Counted from the stretch's first letter, positions 8,980-19,861 are shown. The stretch is DNA of 64,000 nt from Flagellimonas taeanensis (GCF_003584105.1 NZ_QXFO01000018.1:186001-250000); one strand, 5' to 3'. A program made the numbers and translations. The notes: generated from the sequence alone by a model not told the origin.

Positions 8980-9063
8980 GCATTTTCAAGGGTCTCTGCA
9001 TTTCACAATTTGAAGTTGATGGAACACCCTATCCAGAAAAAATGGCATTTCATATAATAATGC

Positions 9064-9093
9064 TTGCTATATGCTGTTTAATGAACATCTTTG
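9064..9093 (+). promoter_or_regulatory. Possible promoter of gmd-fcl-wzx
   Basis: TTG (9064-9066), a 19-bp spacer, then CATCTTTG (9086-9093), one mismatch from TAnnTTTG, ending 17 bp before the GTG start of gmd. Confidence 0.4.
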
Positions 9094-9110
9094 TAGTTAA
9101 AATCTAAAAC

Positions 9111-10226
9111 GTGGGAAAAAAAGCATTGATTACTGGGGTCACTGGACAAGATGGGGCCTATCTAAGTGAGTTCTTATTGAAAAAAGGGTATGAGGTACAC
9201 GGTCTGAAACGCCGTTCCTCTTTGTTCAACACGGATCGTATAGACCACTTGTACCAAGATCCTCATGTGGAGAACAGAAACTTTATCCTACATTATGGGG
9301 ACATGACGGACAGTACCAACCTGATTCGATTGATCCAAGAGATCCAACCCGATGAAATATACAATTTGGCCGCGATGAGCCACGTCCATGTTAGCTTTGA
9401 GACTCCTGAATATACAGGCAATGCCGATGGCCTCGGGACCCTTAGGATATTGGATGCTGTACGTTTGTTGGGGCTTGGTGACAAAACCCGTATTTACCAA
9501 GCTTCTACGTCAGAACTCTATGGAAAGGTACAAGAAGTACCACAAAGCGAAACCACACCATTTTATCCACGAAGCCCTTATGCCGTGGCCAAAATGTATG
9601 CCTATTGGATAACGGTGAATTACCGTGAAGCCTATAACATGTATGCCTGTAACGGAATTTTGTTCAACCATGAATCACCCATAAGAGGGGAGACTTTCGT
9701 GACCCGAAAAATAACCCGTGCCACCTCTCGGATCGCATTGGGGCTACAGGACAAATTTTATTTAGGGAACTTGGATGCCCAACGGGACTGGGGACATGCC
9801 AAGGATTATATACGGATGATGTGGATGATCTTGCAGGCCGATGAACCAGAGGATTGGGTCATAGCCACGGGTAAGACCACTCCTGTGCGGGAATTTGTAC
9901 GGATGAGCTTCAATGAAGTGGGGATCGAGCTGGAGTTCAAGGGAAAGGGTGTTGACGAAAAGGCCTATGTAAAGGCGTGCAACAATCCCGAATACCAATT
10001 GGAAATTGGAAAAGAAGTATTGGCCGTAGATCCAAAATATTTTAGACCGACAGAAGTGGACTTGTTGATAGGGGACCCGACCAAGGCCAAGACCAAATTG
10101 GGCTGGGTGCCTGAATACGACCTAAAGGATTTAATCAAGGATATGATGCAGAGCGATATCAAGCTCATGCAGAAGGAACAGTACCTTAAAGAAGGAGGAT
10201 ATCGCATTCTTAACTATTTTGAATAA
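9111..10226 (+). CDS. gmd: GDP-mannose 4,6-dehydratase
   Basis: A 371-residue short-chain dehydrogenase-type enzyme that converts GDP-D-mannose to GDP-4-keto-6-deoxy-D-mannose, the first step to GDP-L-fucose. It has the NAD(P)-binding [11 protein letters not shown] motif (8-18), the family-typical [15 protein letters not shown], the ASTSELYG strand and the catalytic YAVAK (Tyr-x3-Lys). [18 protein letters not shown] is diagnostic for Gmd. Length is normal. The start is GTG, chosen because the NAD loop begins a few residues later and no ATG is better placed. fcl follows after 2 bp, so the pair is certainly one transcript. Confidence 0.95.
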   Translation: MGKKALITGVTGQDGAYLSEFLLKKGYEVHGLKRRSSLFNTDRIDHLYQDPHVENRNFILHYGDMTDSTNLIRLIQEIQPDEIYNLAAMSHVHVSFETPEYTGNADGLGTLRILDAVRLLGLGDKTRIYQASTSELYGKVQEVPQSETTPFYPRSPYAVAKMYAYWITVNYREAYNMYACNGILFNHESPIRGETFVTRKITRATSRIALGLQDKFYLGNLDAQRDWGHAKDYIRMMWMILQADEPEDWVIATGKTTPVREFVRMSFNEVGIELEFKGKGVDEKAYVKACNNPEYQLEIGKEVLAVDPKYFRPTEVDLLIGDPTKAKTKLGWVPEYDLKDLIKDMMQSDIKLMQKEQYLKEGGYRILNYFE

Positions 10227-10228
10227 GG

Positions 10229-11314
10229 ATGAGATTGAACGCTAAAATTTATGTGGCGGGCCATAGGGGATTGGTAGGGAGTGCCCTTGTCAAAAATCTA
10301 AAGGCCAAGGGCTACACCAATATTATAGTCCGTACCCATGCAGAATTGGATCTGACCAATGCCCAAGAAGTGGCGTTGTTCTTTGAAAAGGAGCAACCCG
10401 AATATGTTTTTTTGGCGGCGGCAAAGGTAGGGGGCATTGTGGCCAACAATACCTACAGAGGGGAGTTTATCTATGACAATTTGATGATCCAGAACAATGT
10501 GGTCCATCAAAGTTATCTGAACGGCGTAAAAAAACTGTTGTTCTTGGGAAGTACCTGTATTTATCCCAAACAATGTCCCCAGCCAATGAGGGAAGATTAT
10601 TTGCTGACCGATGTCCTGGAATATACCAATGAACCCTATGCCATTGCCAAGATTGCCGGAATCAAACTATGTGAGAGTTATAATCTTCAATATGGCACCA
10701 ATTTTATTTCGGTAATGCCCACCAACCTGTATGGCCCCAACGATAATTTCGATCTGGAAAAATCGCATGTACTTCCTGCATTGATACGGAAAATACATTT
10801 GGGAAAGGCTTTGGAAGATGGGAATTGGCAAATCATAGACAGGGATTTGGACCGACTCCCCATTGAGAAAGTATCGGGTTCATCCTCTAAAGAGGCCAAG
10901 CTGGCAATTCTTGAAAAATATGGGATAACGATGTCGCCAACAGGTGACGTATCCGTGGAGATATGGGGTAGCGGAAAGCCCAGACGTGAGTTTCTCTGGT
11001 CTGAGGATATGGCCGATGCCTGTGTGTTCATCATGGAACAAAGGGATTTTGTGGATACCTATGAAGAAGGGCAGAAGGAAATAAGAAATACCCATATCAA
11101 CATTGGAACGGGAAGTGATGTTTCAATTGCTGAACTGGCCCATTTGATCAAAGACCAAATAGGTTTTCAGGGAACGTTTGTCTTCAATACCGAAAAACCG
11201 GATGGCACCATGGAAAAGCGCACTGATGTCACCAAGCTCAATAAACTGGGATGGCGGCACAAGATTGGAGTGTCCGAAGGACTTGCCTTGATGTACAGAT
11301 ATTATCTCGAATAG
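10229..11314 (+). CDS. fcl: GDP-L-fucose synthase
   Basis: A 361-residue epimerase-reductase (also called WcaG) that turns GDP-4-keto-6-deoxymannose into GDP-L-fucose with NADPH. It shows the nucleotide-binding AGHRGLVGSALV (10-21), GSTCIYPKQCPQPM with the catalytic Ser/Cys region, and YAIAK (Tyr-x3-Lys). It is longer than the about 320-residue E. coli enzyme because of an insert near residues 205-240 (IDRDLDRLPIEKVSGSSSKE), which I believe is common in Bacteroidota versions. It follows gmd by 2 bp. GDP-fucose made here should feed one of the glycosyltransferases of the next block. Confidence 0.94.
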   Translation: MRLNAKIYVAGHRGLVGSALVKNLKAKGYTNIIVRTHAELDLTNAQEVALFFEKEQPEYVFLAAAKVGGIVANNTYRGEFIYDNLMIQNNVVHQSYLNGVKKLLFLGSTCIYPKQCPQPMREDYLLTDVLEYTNEPYAIAKIAGIKLCESYNLQYGTNFISVMPTNLYGPNDNFDLEKSHVLPALIRKIHLGKALEDGNWQIIDRDLDRLPIEKVSGSSSKEAKLAILEKYGITMSPTGDVSVEIWGSGKPRREFLWSEDMADACVFIMEQRDFVDTYEEGQKEIRNTHINIGTGSDVSIAELAHLIKDQIGFQGTFVFNTEKPDGTMEKRTDVTKLNKLGWRHKIGVSEGLALMYRYYLE

Positions 11315-11362
11315 AACCTAAGTAAAGGTCAAACTTAAAATAGACAACCTCATTCCAAAACC

Positions 11363-12688
11363 TTGATCGGAAAACTCACAACCTACATAGCCAATAACGC
11401 CGGTTTCACAAGATACCTTAAGAATACATCTTGGCTCATGGCGGAGAAGATCTTACGACTTTTGATAGCCTTGAGTGTAGGGGTTTGGGTAACCCGTTAT
11501 TTGGGTCCCGAACAGTTTGGGGTGTTGAGCTATGCACAGAGTTTTGTCGGAATTTTTGCAGCATTGTCATCATTGGGTCTTAATGACATCATTATTAGGG
11601 AATTGGTCAAGAGTCAAGATCAAAAAGATGTGATATTGGGCTCTTCCTTTGGCCTACAGACCTTGGGTTCCACGATCATCATGTTGATACTCACCATAAG
11701 TATCTTTTTGAATGATAATGATGCGCTCACCAATAAGATCATCATCATATTGGGCCTCCTGACATTTGTGAATAGTTTTACTGTGATATCATCCTACTTC
11801 CATAGTCTGGTACAGAGCAAGTATTTTGCGGTTACTGGATTGGTTGGTGTTTTCATTTCAGCCTTGTTGAAAATATACTTCATACTGGGCGGGTATTCAC
11901 TGATCTTTTTTGTATATGTGTTGGCCTTTGATGTCATTTTCTTGACGGCTGGGCTTATTTGGTTTTATACAAAATCGGGGCAATCATTGTTGGCTTGGCG
12001 GTTCTCTTGGAAGATGGCAATGAGTTTGTTAAAAGACGCATGGCCATTGATATTGAGTGGGATAATCGTATCCATCTATATGAAAATCGACCAGGTAATG
12101 ATAAAGGAGTTTATGGGAAACAGTTCAGTGGGACAATATTCTGCGGCTGTCCGCTTGAGCGAGGCCTGGTATTTTATTCCTACGATTATCTGTAGTTCAT
12201 TGTTCCCTGCCATCATAAATGCAAAAATAAAGAGTGAGGAACTGTACATGTCCCGGCTCCAAAAGCTATACAATTTGATGGTGGTGCTGGGAGCTGTTGT
12301 CATTTTGCCCGTTCTTTTATTGAGTGATTGGATGATCGGGATTTTGTATGGAGAGGCTTTCAGTCAATCTGCGGGGGTACTGGATATCCACATCTTGGGC
12401 AGTGTGTTTGTATTTTTGGGGGTGGCCAACCAAAAATGGTTCATCAGTGAAAATTTTCAGGCATACAATATTATCTGTTTGGGTTTTGGAATGGTGGTCA
12501 ACGTTATATTGAACATTATTTTGATACCGGCACTAGGAATAATGGGTGCCGCCTATGCCACATTGATTTCCCAGTTCGTGGCATCGGTTTTGGCTCCAGT
12601 GTTTTTCAAAAAAACAAGGGGTTCTTTTTTTATGATGCTAAGAGCCCTCTTTTTTGTTCAGATTTTTAAGGACAGAAAAATAGTATGA
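11363..12688 (+). CDS. wzx: Polysaccharide flippase Wzx
   Basis: A 441-residue MATE/MOP-type membrane protein with about 12 predicted hydrophobic segments that should flip the undecaprenyl-linked repeat unit across the inner membrane. The start region NTSWLMAEKILRLLIALSVGVWVTRYLGP is typical of Wzx/RfbX proteins, as is the motif around YLGPEQFGVLSYAQS (about 45-60). The frame opens with TTG at 11363; the first internal ATG (at MAEKILRL) would cut off the conserved N-terminal part, so TTG is preferred. It is the last gene before a strong terminator, making gmd-fcl-wzx one transcription unit. Confidence 0.88.
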   Translation: MIGKLTTYIANNAGFTRYLKNTSWLMAEKILRLLIALSVGVWVTRYLGPEQFGVLSYAQSFVGIFAALSSLGLNDIIIRELVKSQDQKDVILGSSFGLQTLGSTIIMLILTISIFLNDNDALTNKIIIILGLLTFVNSFTVISSYFHSLVQSKYFAVTGLVGVFISALLKIYFILGGYSLIFFVYVLAFDVIFLTAGLIWFYTKSGQSLLAWRFSWKMAMSLLKDAWPLILSGIIVSIYMKIDQVMIKEFMGNSSVGQYSAAVRLSEAWYFIPTIICSSLFPAIINAKIKSEELYMSRLQKLYNLMVVLGAVVILPVLLLSDWMIGILYGEAFSQSAGVLDIHILGSVFVFLGVANQKWFISENFQAYNIICLGFGMVVNVILNIILIPALGIMGAAYATLISQFVASVLAPVFFKKTRGSFFMMLRALFFVQIFKDRKIV

Positions 12689-12702
12689 CCCTGGGAATAG
12701 GT

Positions 12703-12747
12703 TCTAATTGCCCAAAAAACAATTTTTGGGAGTAATTAGAGTTTTTT
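12703..12747 (+). terminator. Intrinsic terminator after wzx
   Basis: A two-part stem: outer TCTAATT/AATTAGA (12703-12709 with 12734-12740) and inner CCCAAAAA/TTTTTGGG, followed by GTTTTTT. It separates the gmd-fcl-wzx unit from the asnB-led unit. Confidence 0.75.
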
Positions 12748-12827
12748 AAGTATCCAACAACTCTCTTATTTGAGAAATTTGGACTAGTAATAAAATAATC
12801 AACCAAGAACAAAAAACTTCAACAAAA

Positions 12828-14681
12828 ATGTGCGGAATTTTAGGAACGGTACCTTCCTCAGATCATAACCTGTTCAAGCAAGCCTTGGATACCCTAAGCC
12901 ATCGTGGGCCCGATAGTTATGGAATAGAAAATATATCCGATGAGGCTTCCTTGGGACACCGAAGACTTTCCATCTTGGACATCTCTGAAAATGGGCACCA
13001 ACCCATGTTCCATGAGAGTAAAAGATATGCCATCATCTTTAACGGGGAAATCTATAACTTTTTGGAAATCCAAAAAGAGTTGGAACTTTTGGGACACACG
13101 TTCAGGTCTTCTTCCGATACAGAAGTATTGCTGAAAGCCTATATACAATGGGGCGAAAGCTGCGTGCTCAAGTTCAACGGCATGTGGGCCTTTGGCATAT
13201 GGGACGCCGAAGCAAAACGATTGTTCCTATCTCGCGACAGGTATGGAAAAAAACCGCTGTTCTATGCACATGTCAACGGTAAATTTGTGTTTGCTTCTGA
13301 GATGAAGGCCATATTTCCATTTATGGACCGCGTGGAAGTTTCGGAGGATTTCCATTGGATGAAAAAGAACATTTTCTTCTATGAGGCAACGGAAAAATGC
13401 CTGATAAAGGGCATCAAACGCTTCCCGGCAGGACATAGTGGTCATTTGGAAGCTGGAGAACTTAAAATCTATAGGTATTGGAACACCTTGGACCATTTGG
13501 TGGAAGTTCCCAAAACATATGAAGAGCAGGTGGAGCATTTTAGAGAGCTCTTTATGGATTCCTGCAAACTCAGAATGCGTTCGGACGTGACCATTGGTAC
13601 CGCATTGAGCGGAGGGCTGGACAGTAGTGCCACCATAGCCGCCATGGCCAATCTGGCAAAGAACAACAACAGTTACTCGAACGATTGGCAGCATGCCTTC
13701 GTAGCCTCTTTTCCGGGAACTCCCTTGGACGAATCCCACTATGCCAAAATGGTGACGGACCATCTGGGCATAGGAGCCACTTTTGTGGATATCGACCCAT
13801 TAAAGCATTGGGACAAATTGGAACATTACTTTTATTTGTTCGAAGATCTCTACATTACCTCTCCCTTGCCCATGATCATGCTCTACGGCGCGGTCAAGGA
13901 GAACGGTACCACCGTTACCTTGGATGGACATGGAGCTGATGAGCTTCTCAGTGGTTACCAACAAGGGGCACTTGAAAGCCTTTGGGATGCCAAGTTCAGC
14001 CCCAAAAACACCCACGATATCCTGAGCATCTACCAAGGCTCCATAAACGAGGACAAGGTGCAGTATAATAGGGTGGGCAATTGGAAGCTGTACAGGGAAT
14101 TTATGGTGAAGAAGATGGCCAAGAAAATCTTGGGAAAAAAGATGCCCTCTGTGGATAATCGCCATCCCAATTTCGGAAAACTGGACAACCTTACCCAGTA
14201 CCTCTACGCCATGTTCCATGAAAACATTCTGCCCACGCTCCTGCGCAACTACGACCGCTATGCCATGATCAATAGTGTTGAAATACGGATGCCTTTCATG
14301 GACCACAGGATCGTGAGTTTTGTGAACTCATTGCCCTATTCCAGTAAAATTGGGAATGGATATACCAAAAGGATTGTAAGGGACGCCTTGGATCCTTACT
14401 TGCCCAAAGAGGTGACCTGGAGAAAATCCAAGATCGGTTTCAGTTCCCCGATTGTAAACTGGATGCAGAACGACCTCTCCGAATGGTTCATGGACATCAC
14501 CAATTCAAGTGATTTCCTTCAATCGAATCTGGTTTCAGATCCTGCTCAATTGAGGGATAGGATCACAGCCATTGTGACCAAGGAGAACCATAATTTTACA
14601 GAGGCCCAAAAATGCTGGACAGATTTATCTCCTTACATTTGGGGCAATGCCATGCTAAAAAACAATACAGTGGGCGTATAA
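12828..14681 (+). CDS. asnB: Asparagine synthase-like amidotransferase
   Basis: A 617-residue class II glutamine amidotransferase fused to an ATP-dependent synthetase domain. The catalytic N-terminal Cys2 (MCGILG), the glutaminase motifs [15 protein letters not shown] and FNGEIYN, and the ATP pyrophosphatase loop [12 protein letters not shown] (about 261-272) are all present. In housekeeping form it makes asparagine from aspartate. Inside O-antigen and capsule loci, homologues such as WbpS are thought to turn a sugar carboxylate into an amide; with UDP-ManNAcA made by wecC downstream, amidation of ManNAcA is a reasonable inference. It opens the second transcription block. No good -7 element is visible in the 80 bp between the terminator and the start. 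Confidence 0.88.
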   Translation: MCGILGTVPSSDHNLFKQALDTLSHRGPDSYGIENISDEASLGHRRLSILDISENGHQPMFHESKRYAIIFNGEIYNFLEIQKELELLGHTFRSSSDTEVLLKAYIQWGESCVLKFNGMWAFGIWDAEAKRLFLSRDRYGKKPLFYAHVNGKFVFASEMKAIFPFMDRVEVSEDFHWMKKNIFFYEATEKCLIKGIKRFPAGHSGHLEAGELKIYRYWNTLDHLVEVPKTYEEQVEHFRELFMDSCKLRMRSDVTIGTALSGGLDSSATIAAMANLAKNNNSYSNDWQHAFVASFPGTPLDESHYAKMVTDHLGIGATFVDIDPLKHWDKLEHYFYLFEDLYITSPLPMIMLYGAVKENGTTVTLDGHGADELLSGYQQGALESLWDAKFSPKNTHDILSIYQGSINEDKVQYNRVGNWKLYREFMVKKMAKKILGKKMPSVDNRHPNFGKLDNLTQYLYAMFHENILPTLLRNYDRYAMINSVEIRMPFMDHRIVSFVNSLPYSSKIGNGYTKRIVRDALDPYLPKEVTWRKSKIGFSSPIVNWMQNDLSEWFMDITNSSDFLQSNLVSDPAQLRDRITAIVTKENHNFTEAQKCWTDLSPYIWGNAMLKNNTVGV

Positions 14682-14716
14682 TTTTAGAACGTCCTTCTTG
14701 TTCCAAAAACAGACTT

Positions 14717-15427
14717 ATGGTCAATACGTTAAAAAAATGGGTGCTTTCCAATGCTCTTCTGACCAGGATGGCCATTTTTTTTAGACGCATACACCTCAAA
14801 CAAAAAAGGAAGATCACTTTTCAAAAAGGTGCTTTTATAGGATTTTCCGTGGACTGCGGAGGAAGAAATGGCTTTGGAAAGAACAGTTCCATAGTTTCAT
14901 CGCGCATCGGCTACGCATCGTATATTGCCGAAGGGGCCAAGATTGCAAAGACATCCATTGGGAAGTATTGTTCCATAGGGCCCAATGTCAACTGTATCTT
15001 TGGTAAACACCCATCCGGAACCTTTGTCTCCACACACCCCTCCTTTTTTGCATTGAAGACCCCAGTGGGTTTCACTTATGCAGATCAGCAGTATTTTGAG
15101 GAATTTGCACGACCGCACGAAGGCACATACAGCATCACCATTGGAAACGATGTATGGATAGGGGCCAACGTATCCTTGATGGATGGCGTAAAGATTGGCG
15201 ATGGGGCCATTGTGGCCGCAAATGCCCTTGTCACCAAGGATGTGGAGCCTTATACCATTGTGGGCGGTGTACCTGCCAAAGTGATCAAAAAGCGTTTTAC
15301 GGACGATCAAATTGCATTTCTATTACAATTGAAATGGTGGGAGAAAGAAAAGGAATGGATCCAAAAAAATGCCGGACATTTTAGAAATATCGAAAATTTT
15401 GTGGAACAGTTAAAAGGCTTAGGATGA
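14717..15427 (+). CDS. Hexapeptide-repeat acyltransferase
   Basis: A left-handed beta-helix acyltransferase of the CatB/WbbJ type. The ATG at 14717 gives 236 residues ([10 protein letters not shown]); an earlier in-frame ATG at 14612 would overlap asnB by 70 bp and adds an unconserved stretch. Hexapeptide turns run from about residue 55 to 195, with the diagnostic [37 protein letters not shown] and [13 protein letters not shown]. It probably O-acetylates a sugar of the repeat unit using acetyl-CoA. It overlaps the next gene by 4 bp (ATGA), indicating translational coupling. Confidence 0.85.
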   Translation: MVNTLKKWVLSNALLTRMAIFFRRIHLKQKRKITFQKGAFIGFSVDCGGRNGFGKNSSIVSSRIGYASYIAEGAKIAKTSIGKYCSIGPNVNCIFGKHPSGTFVSTHPSFFALKTPVGFTYADQQYFEEFARPHEGTYSITIGNDVWIGANVSLMDGVKIGDGAIVAANALVTKDVEPYTIVGGVPAKVIKKRFTDDQIAFLLQLKWWEKEKEWIQKNAGHFRNIENFVEQLKGLG

Positions 15428-16584
15428 GGATTCCCATAGTGGTGGTGGCCTACAATAGGCCGAGATCGTTGAGTAGGTTGTTGGGTTCCTTGGCAAAGGC
15501 CACTTATCCATATAGCGATATTGATTTGATCATCAGTATAGATAAAGCTGAAAACAATCAAGATGTGTTGGAATTGGCCAATGGGTTCCAGTGGGGCCAT
15601 GGCAATAAAAAAGTGGTCTATCAAGAACAGAATCTGGGCTTGAGAAAACATATTTTGAAATGTGGCGGCCTCAGCGTGGAATATGGAGCCGTGATCGTAT
15701 TGGAGGATGACCTGTATGTTTCTCCCAATTTCTATGTTTTTACGGAGCAGGCCTTGAATTTTTCTTTGGGCGAATCCAAAATAGGCGGTATATCGTTGTA
15801 CAACCATCAACTCAATGTGCACACAAGGGACAATTTTTCTGCCCTTGAGGATGGTTATGATAATTGGTACTTCCAATTTGCTTCTTCATGGGGGCAGGCC
15901 TGGACCAAGGAACAATGGTCCGGATTTATGGAGTGGTACGAAAAGGACCCTAATATAGATGCCAATACGAATGTCCCTGCCTATGTCAGGAGTTGGTCCC
16001 CAAAGTCGTGGTTGAAGTACAACATTGCCTATCTGGTGGAAAATGACCTGTACTTTTTGTATCCAAAAATTTCATTGACCACCAATTTTAGCGACGCGGG
16101 CACCCATGTGGGGAACGATAGCACCATCTACCAGGTTCCATTGGACCAGGGAAAGCATAGGCAGTATCATTTTTCTACGGTTGAAAATTCCTTTTCGATC
16201 TATGATGCTTTCTATGAAAATACCAAACTCCATATACCCCTTGGTCTTGACAGGGAAGAGTTGTGCATTGACCTTCATGGGTACAAGCCATTAAGCGGGA
16301 AAAGGTACGTTTTGACCCCGAAGATGATGGACTTTGTGAAGGACAAATCGTTCGGTAAATCCCTAAAACCGCATGAGGACAATATTTTTTGTGATACTCA
16401 GGGGAATGAAATATTTCTGTATGATACTTCCATAGTCCAAAAAAATACAGCAGTACAGGATTTTGATAGGACAGTGGCCTATAATTTCAAGCAGATTCCT
16501 TATAGATTGACCCGAAAGCTGTTTATAAGACAATCATTTCAAAAGATGAAAGGGCTAATGGGAAAAATAACCAAAAAGAGGTAG
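15424..16584 (+). CDS. Glycosyltransferase, GT2/GNT-I-like fold
   Basis: A 386-residue GT-A-type enzyme. The N-terminus [18 protein letters not shown] is the usual nucleotide-binding start, and [13 protein letters not shown] (about 92-104) carries an acidic EDD in place of the DXD metal site, like eukaryotic-type GNT-I enzymes and related bacterial transferases. No membrane segment is seen, so it works at the cytoplasmic face of the inner membrane. Donor and acceptor cannot be read from sequence. It sits between the acyltransferase (4-bp overlap) and wzy (1-bp gap). Confidence 0.8.
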   Translation: MRIPIVVVAYNRPRSLSRLLGSLAKATYPYSDIDLIISIDKAENNQDVLELANGFQWGHGNKKVVYQEQNLGLRKHILKCGGLSVEYGAVIVLEDDLYVSPNFYVFTEQALNFSLGESKIGGISLYNHQLNVHTRDNFSALEDGYDNWYFQFASSWGQAWTKEQWSGFMEWYEKDPNIDANTNVPAYVRSWSPKSWLKYNIAYLVENDLYFLYPKISLTTNFSDAGTHVGNDSTIYQVPLDQGKHRQYHFSTVENSFSIYDAFYENTKLHIPLGLDREELCIDLHGYKPLSGKRYVLTPKMMDFVKDKSFGKSLKPHEDNIFCDTQGNEIFLYDTSIVQKNTAVQDFDRTVAYNFKQIPYRLTRKLFIRQSFQKMKGLMGKITKKR

Positions 16585-16585
16585 C

Positions 16586-17764
16586 GTGTTCAAGGAGATA
16601 CGAAAAATAGGACTTCCCTTTGCGGCATTGTTGTTCATCTATTTGTTGAACCCCTACGGGCTGAACATTTATATAGGGTATCTTCTGGCCGGATTGATGC
16701 TTTTGCAGAAGGATTTTCTGATAAAAAATGTGGACAAGGAATTTTTGTCATTGCTGCTGTTTTCCTTTACATATGCTGCTTTTTTCTCCTTTGAACCCAA
16801 AGCGGGGACGCAATATATTGTCATTTATGCTATTATGCCGGTCACGTTTTATCTTTTGGGCAAATTTTGTGCTGAAAAACTTCAGGATAATCGTAATCAT
16901 TTGATTTTGTTTTTGTTGCTCTCAGGAGTGATTTTTTCTATTTCAGCGGTTCTTTCCGTTTTTACCGACATTCTCCAAAATGGATATAATGTGGTGGATC
17001 GAAATCTCCCCAACTATTGGACGGGGAACATTGTTCCCGCCACCATCATGGGATCATACTTTACTATTCTGATGACTTTGCCTGCGGTATTGATACCGAA
17101 GATCAACAAACTTTCCTTGTTTTGGAGGATATTGTTGTTTGTCTTGTATGCCGTGGCCATGGCATGTATTTTACGAATAGGCAGTAGAACACAAATAAGC
17201 ATTAGTCTCATTACCCTATTTATATCTTTGGTCTATGTGATGCCACGTCAGTCATTTAGACGAAATCTTTTCATGTTTATATTGTTCTTTTTGGGTGTCT
17301 TTTATGTAGTCAACACGGTCAGTTTTGATTTGAACCAAGATTGGCTTTCCGCTTTTGCGAATAGAATGGAGGATAGCCAAGATATGGCTTCGGGAGGGGG
17401 ACGGACAGACCGTTGGGCCAAATCCATGGAAAATCTTTTTAAAAAACCTTTGGGTTGGAGTGAACACGAGTTTGGACATGCCCATAATCTTTGGTTCGAT
17501 GTTCTACGGATAGGTGGGTTCCTGTCGTTCTTTTTTCTGATATTCTTTACTACCAATGCATATTTGACCGTATTTAGAGCGATAAAAAAGGATAAGGCGG
17601 CCTATGCACTGAACAATCAGATCATGGTGTACACATTTGCATTTTCAATGGTATTTATGGTAGAGCCCATTCTTGAAGGAATGTTCGATTTTTTTGCCTT
17701 TTTCTGTTTCTTTATTGGTGTTGTAAAAAAATACAGTACTACCGATTATCCCGTAATTGGATAG
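16586..17764 (+). CDS. wzy: O-antigen/capsule polymerase Wzy
   Basis: A 392-residue integral membrane protein with about 10-12 hydrophobic segments and one larger periplasmic loop (about 245-300), the layout of Wzy/WaaL proteins. The loop ends with EHEFGHAHNLWFDVLRIGGF, close to the family pattern of a His-containing HN motif after the loop. It should join repeat units on the periplasmic face. The gene begins with GTG one base after the preceding stop codon. WaaL-type ligase is an alternative, but its place between glycosyltransferase genes of a Wzx-dependent locus favours Wzy. Confidence 0.8.
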   Translation: MFKEIRKIGLPFAALLFIYLLNPYGLNIYIGYLLAGLMLLQKDFLIKNVDKEFLSLLLFSFTYAAFFSFEPKAGTQYIVIYAIMPVTFYLLGKFCAEKLQDNRNHLILFLLLSGVIFSISAVLSVFTDILQNGYNVVDRNLPNYWTGNIVPATIMGSYFTILMTLPAVLIPKINKLSLFWRILLFVLYAVAMACILRIGSRTQISISLITLFISLVYVMPRQSFRRNLFMFILFFLGVFYVVNTVSFDLNQDWLSAFANRMEDSQDMASGGGRTDRWAKSMENLFKKPLGWSEHEFGHAHNLWFDVLRIGGFLSFFFLIFFTTNAYLTVFRAIKKDKAAYALNNQIMVYTFAFSMVFMVEPILEGMFDFFAFFCFFIGVVKKYSTTDYPVIG

Positions 17765-17802
17765 ACTCATCCAAAAATATGCTCCACTTTGATACTTTAC
17801 CG

Positions 17803-17810
17803 TACTTTTG
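17803..17810 (+). promoter_or_regulatory. Possible internal promoter element
   Basis: TACTTTTG matches TAnnTTTG in the 95-bp gap between wzy and the next glycosyltransferase; the only TTG upstream is too close (11 bp), so only the -7 half is supported. Confidence 0.35.
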
Positions 17811-17859
17811 TGATGTTAAAAAACACAAACCTTAACAACCATTGACCATTACCCCATCT

Positions 17860-18738
17860 ATGAACAAGCTTGCTGTTCTTCTCACCTGTTTTAACCGAAA
17901 AGATAAAACCATAGCGTCCCTGACCGCCCTGCGCTCTGCATTTGAGGGTTCGGGCAAGGATTGGCAAATGTCCATATACCTTACGGATGACGGTTCTACC
18001 GACGGCACTTCGGAGGCAGTTAAGGAACATTTTCCAGAGGCCAATATATTGAAGGGCAATGGGTCCCTCTATTGGGCAGGAGGGATGCGAAACTCTTGGA
18101 AGGAGGCCGTCAAGGGGGATTATGATGCTTACTTATTGTTGAACGACGATACCAATGTATACCCTCATCTTTTTGATGCGGTAATGGAGACCCACCAGTT
18201 TTGTGAGGAAAAATATGGAATGGGAGGTATATATGTAGGAACCACAGTGGATGCCCATACCAAAAAGGCAAGTTATGGGGGGGCGGTGTTCACCAATCGT
18301 TTTTTGGCTAAAATGAAACGGTTGGAACCTCAGGACAAACCGATACCTTGTGAATTGGGCAATGCCAACATCCTGTGGGTCAGCAAGAACGTTGTGGACA
18401 AAATAGGTATGCTCTCAGAAGGCTACGTCCACGGCATGGCGGATTATGATTATACGATGGAGGCAACAAAGAAGAATCTCCCAGTGCTTATTATGCCGGG
18501 AACCGTTGGTGAGTGTATAAACGACCATAATGACAAGTATTTGATTTTTATAGAATTGCCTTTTGAGAAAAGGCTTAAAATGCTAAAAAGCCCGATTGGA
18601 TTTGATTTTGTGTCGCATTCCCATTTCATGAAAAAACACTTCCCTTTTAGATATCCATTGTTTATCCTAATCGGATATTTTAAAGTATTTTTCCCTAAAC
18701 TATACTACAATTTACTGTACAAAAAAAGAAAGAACTGA
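17860..18738 (+). CDS. Family 2 glycosyltransferase (rhamnosyltransferase-like)
   Basis: A GT-A enzyme of about 292 residues with KLAVLLTCFNRKDKT at the N-terminus, TDDGSTDGT (about 41-49), and LLLNDDTNVYPHLFD (about 90-104) holding the DD(D/T)N metal-binding site. The pattern ILKGNGSLYWAGGMRNSW is typical of the GT2 group often called rhamnosyltransferases. The exact sugar is unknown; fucose is as likely as rhamnose here because GDP-fucose is made upstream. An in-frame TTG at 17842 is an alternative start; the ATG is preferred. A short C-terminal hydrophobic stretch (FILIGYFKVFFPKLYYN) may touch the membrane. Confidence 0.82.
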   Translation: MNKLAVLLTCFNRKDKTIASLTALRSAFEGSGKDWQMSIYLTDDGSTDGTSEAVKEHFPEANILKGNGSLYWAGGMRNSWKEAVKGDYDAYLLLNDDTNVYPHLFDAVMETHQFCEEKYGMGGIYVGTTVDAHTKKASYGGAVFTNRFLAKMKRLEPQDKPIPCELGNANILWVSKNVVDKIGMLSEGYVHGMADYDYTMEATKKNLPVLIMPGTVGECINDHNDKYLIFIELPFEKRLKMLKSPIGFDFVSHSHFMKKHFPFRYPLFILIGYFKVFFPKLYYNLLYKKRKN

Positions 18739-18739
18739 T

Positions 18740-19861
18740 ATGCCAAAAAAGAACCTGATTGTTTTTGGGACAAGACCAGAAGCCATAAAAATGGCCCCTT
18801 TGGTGAAGGCTTTTCAAAAATCCGATCAATTTGAGACGAGGGTATGTGTGACCGCGCAACACCGTGAAATGTTGGACCAGGTTTTGGAGTTTTTCGAGAT
18901 CGTTCCAGATTATGACCTCGATTTGATGAAACCTGGACAGAATCTATATGGACTCACTGCGGCCATCATCACCAACATGCAGGCCGTTTTGGAATCATAC
19001 CAACCCGATTTTGTGTATGTCCATGGGGACACCACCACTACCATGGGTTCCAGCATAGCAGGTTTCTACTCAGGGGCCAAGGTGTGCCATGTTGAGGCAG
19101 GTCTGCGTACGTTCAATAAGTGGGCCCCGTTTCCAGAAGAGATCAATAGAAGGGTAACTGGTCATGTGGCCGATTTTCATTTTGCACCAACGAAAACCTC
19201 TCATCAAAATTTGAGGAATGAAGGCATTGATGAAGAATCCATAACCATTACGGGAAACACGGTCATCGATGCCCTACATGAAAGTGTGGAAAGGGTGCAA
19301 GCGCTTGATTCTGACGAACTGGATAAGCTGAAAACCGTAATCTCAACCGATAAAAAGATTATTTTGGTGACAGGCCATAGACGTGAAAATCACGGACAAG
19401 GCTTTATCAATATCTGTCAGGCACTGAAAGAAATAGCCGAAAGGTTCAGTGATGTGGAAATTGTTTATCCAGTCCATCTGAATCCAAAAGTACAAAAACC
19501 TGTTTATGAGCTTTTGGGCGATATGAAGAACATCAAATTGATAGACCCTTTGGCCTACCCGGAGTTTGTTTGGTTGATGAACGAAAGCCATATGGTAATC
19601 ACGGACAGTGGCGGTGTGCAGGAGGAGGCACCGAGTTTGGGCAAACCAGTGTTGGTAATGCGGGATACAACAGAGAGACCAGAAGCTGTGGCAGCAGGAA
19701 CAGTGATCCTAGTAGGTACCGACAAGGAAAAAATTGTATCGGAAACCATAGCTTTGTTGACCAGTGAGGAAAAATATACAAATATGAGCAGGTTGCACAA
19801 TCCCTATGGGGATGGCAAGGCCTGCGAACGCATTGTTGAATTTATGAAAAAACAAGTATAG
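18740..19861 (+). CDS. wecB: UDP-N-acetylglucosamine 2-epimerase (non-hydrolysing)
   Basis: A 373-residue GT-B-fold epimerase that interconverts UDP-GlcNAc and UDP-ManNAc. Landmarks are VFGTRPEAIKMAPLV (8-22), VTAQHREMLDQVLEFF, VHGDTTTTM (about 92-100), HVEAGLRT, TGHRRENHG and TDSGGVQEEAPSLGKPVLVMRDTTERPEA. All expected catalytic and UDP-binding residues appear to be present. It ends exactly where wecC begins (1-bp overlap), so the two enzymes make UDP-ManNAcA together. The locus has a second homologue at 24754 (CapG-like) that works on a different 2-acetamido sugar. Confidence 0.93.
   Translation: MPKKNLIVFGTRPEAIKMAPLVKAFQKSDQFETRVCVTAQHREMLDQVLEFFEIVPDYDLDLMKPGQNLYGLTAAIITNMQAVLESYQPDFVYVHGDTTTTMGSSIAGFYSGAKVCHVEAGLRTFNKWAPFPEEINRRVTGHVADFHFAPTKTSHQNLRNEGIDEESITITGNTVIDALHESVERVQALDSDELDKLKTVISTDKKIILVTGHRRENHGQGFINICQALKEIAERFSDVEIVYPVHLNPKVQKPVYELLGDMKNIKLIDPLAYPEFVWLMNESHMVITDSGGVQEEAPSLGKPVLVMRDTTERPEAVAAGTVILVGTDKEKIVSETIALLTSEEKYTNMSRLHNPYGDGKACERIVEFMKKQV

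Noticed and set aside
10229-11314. Extra length of the fucose synthase as a possible gene fusion or frameshift
   Set aside because: All motifs are in one uninterrupted frame and the insert near residue 205-240 looks like a normal subfamily insertion.
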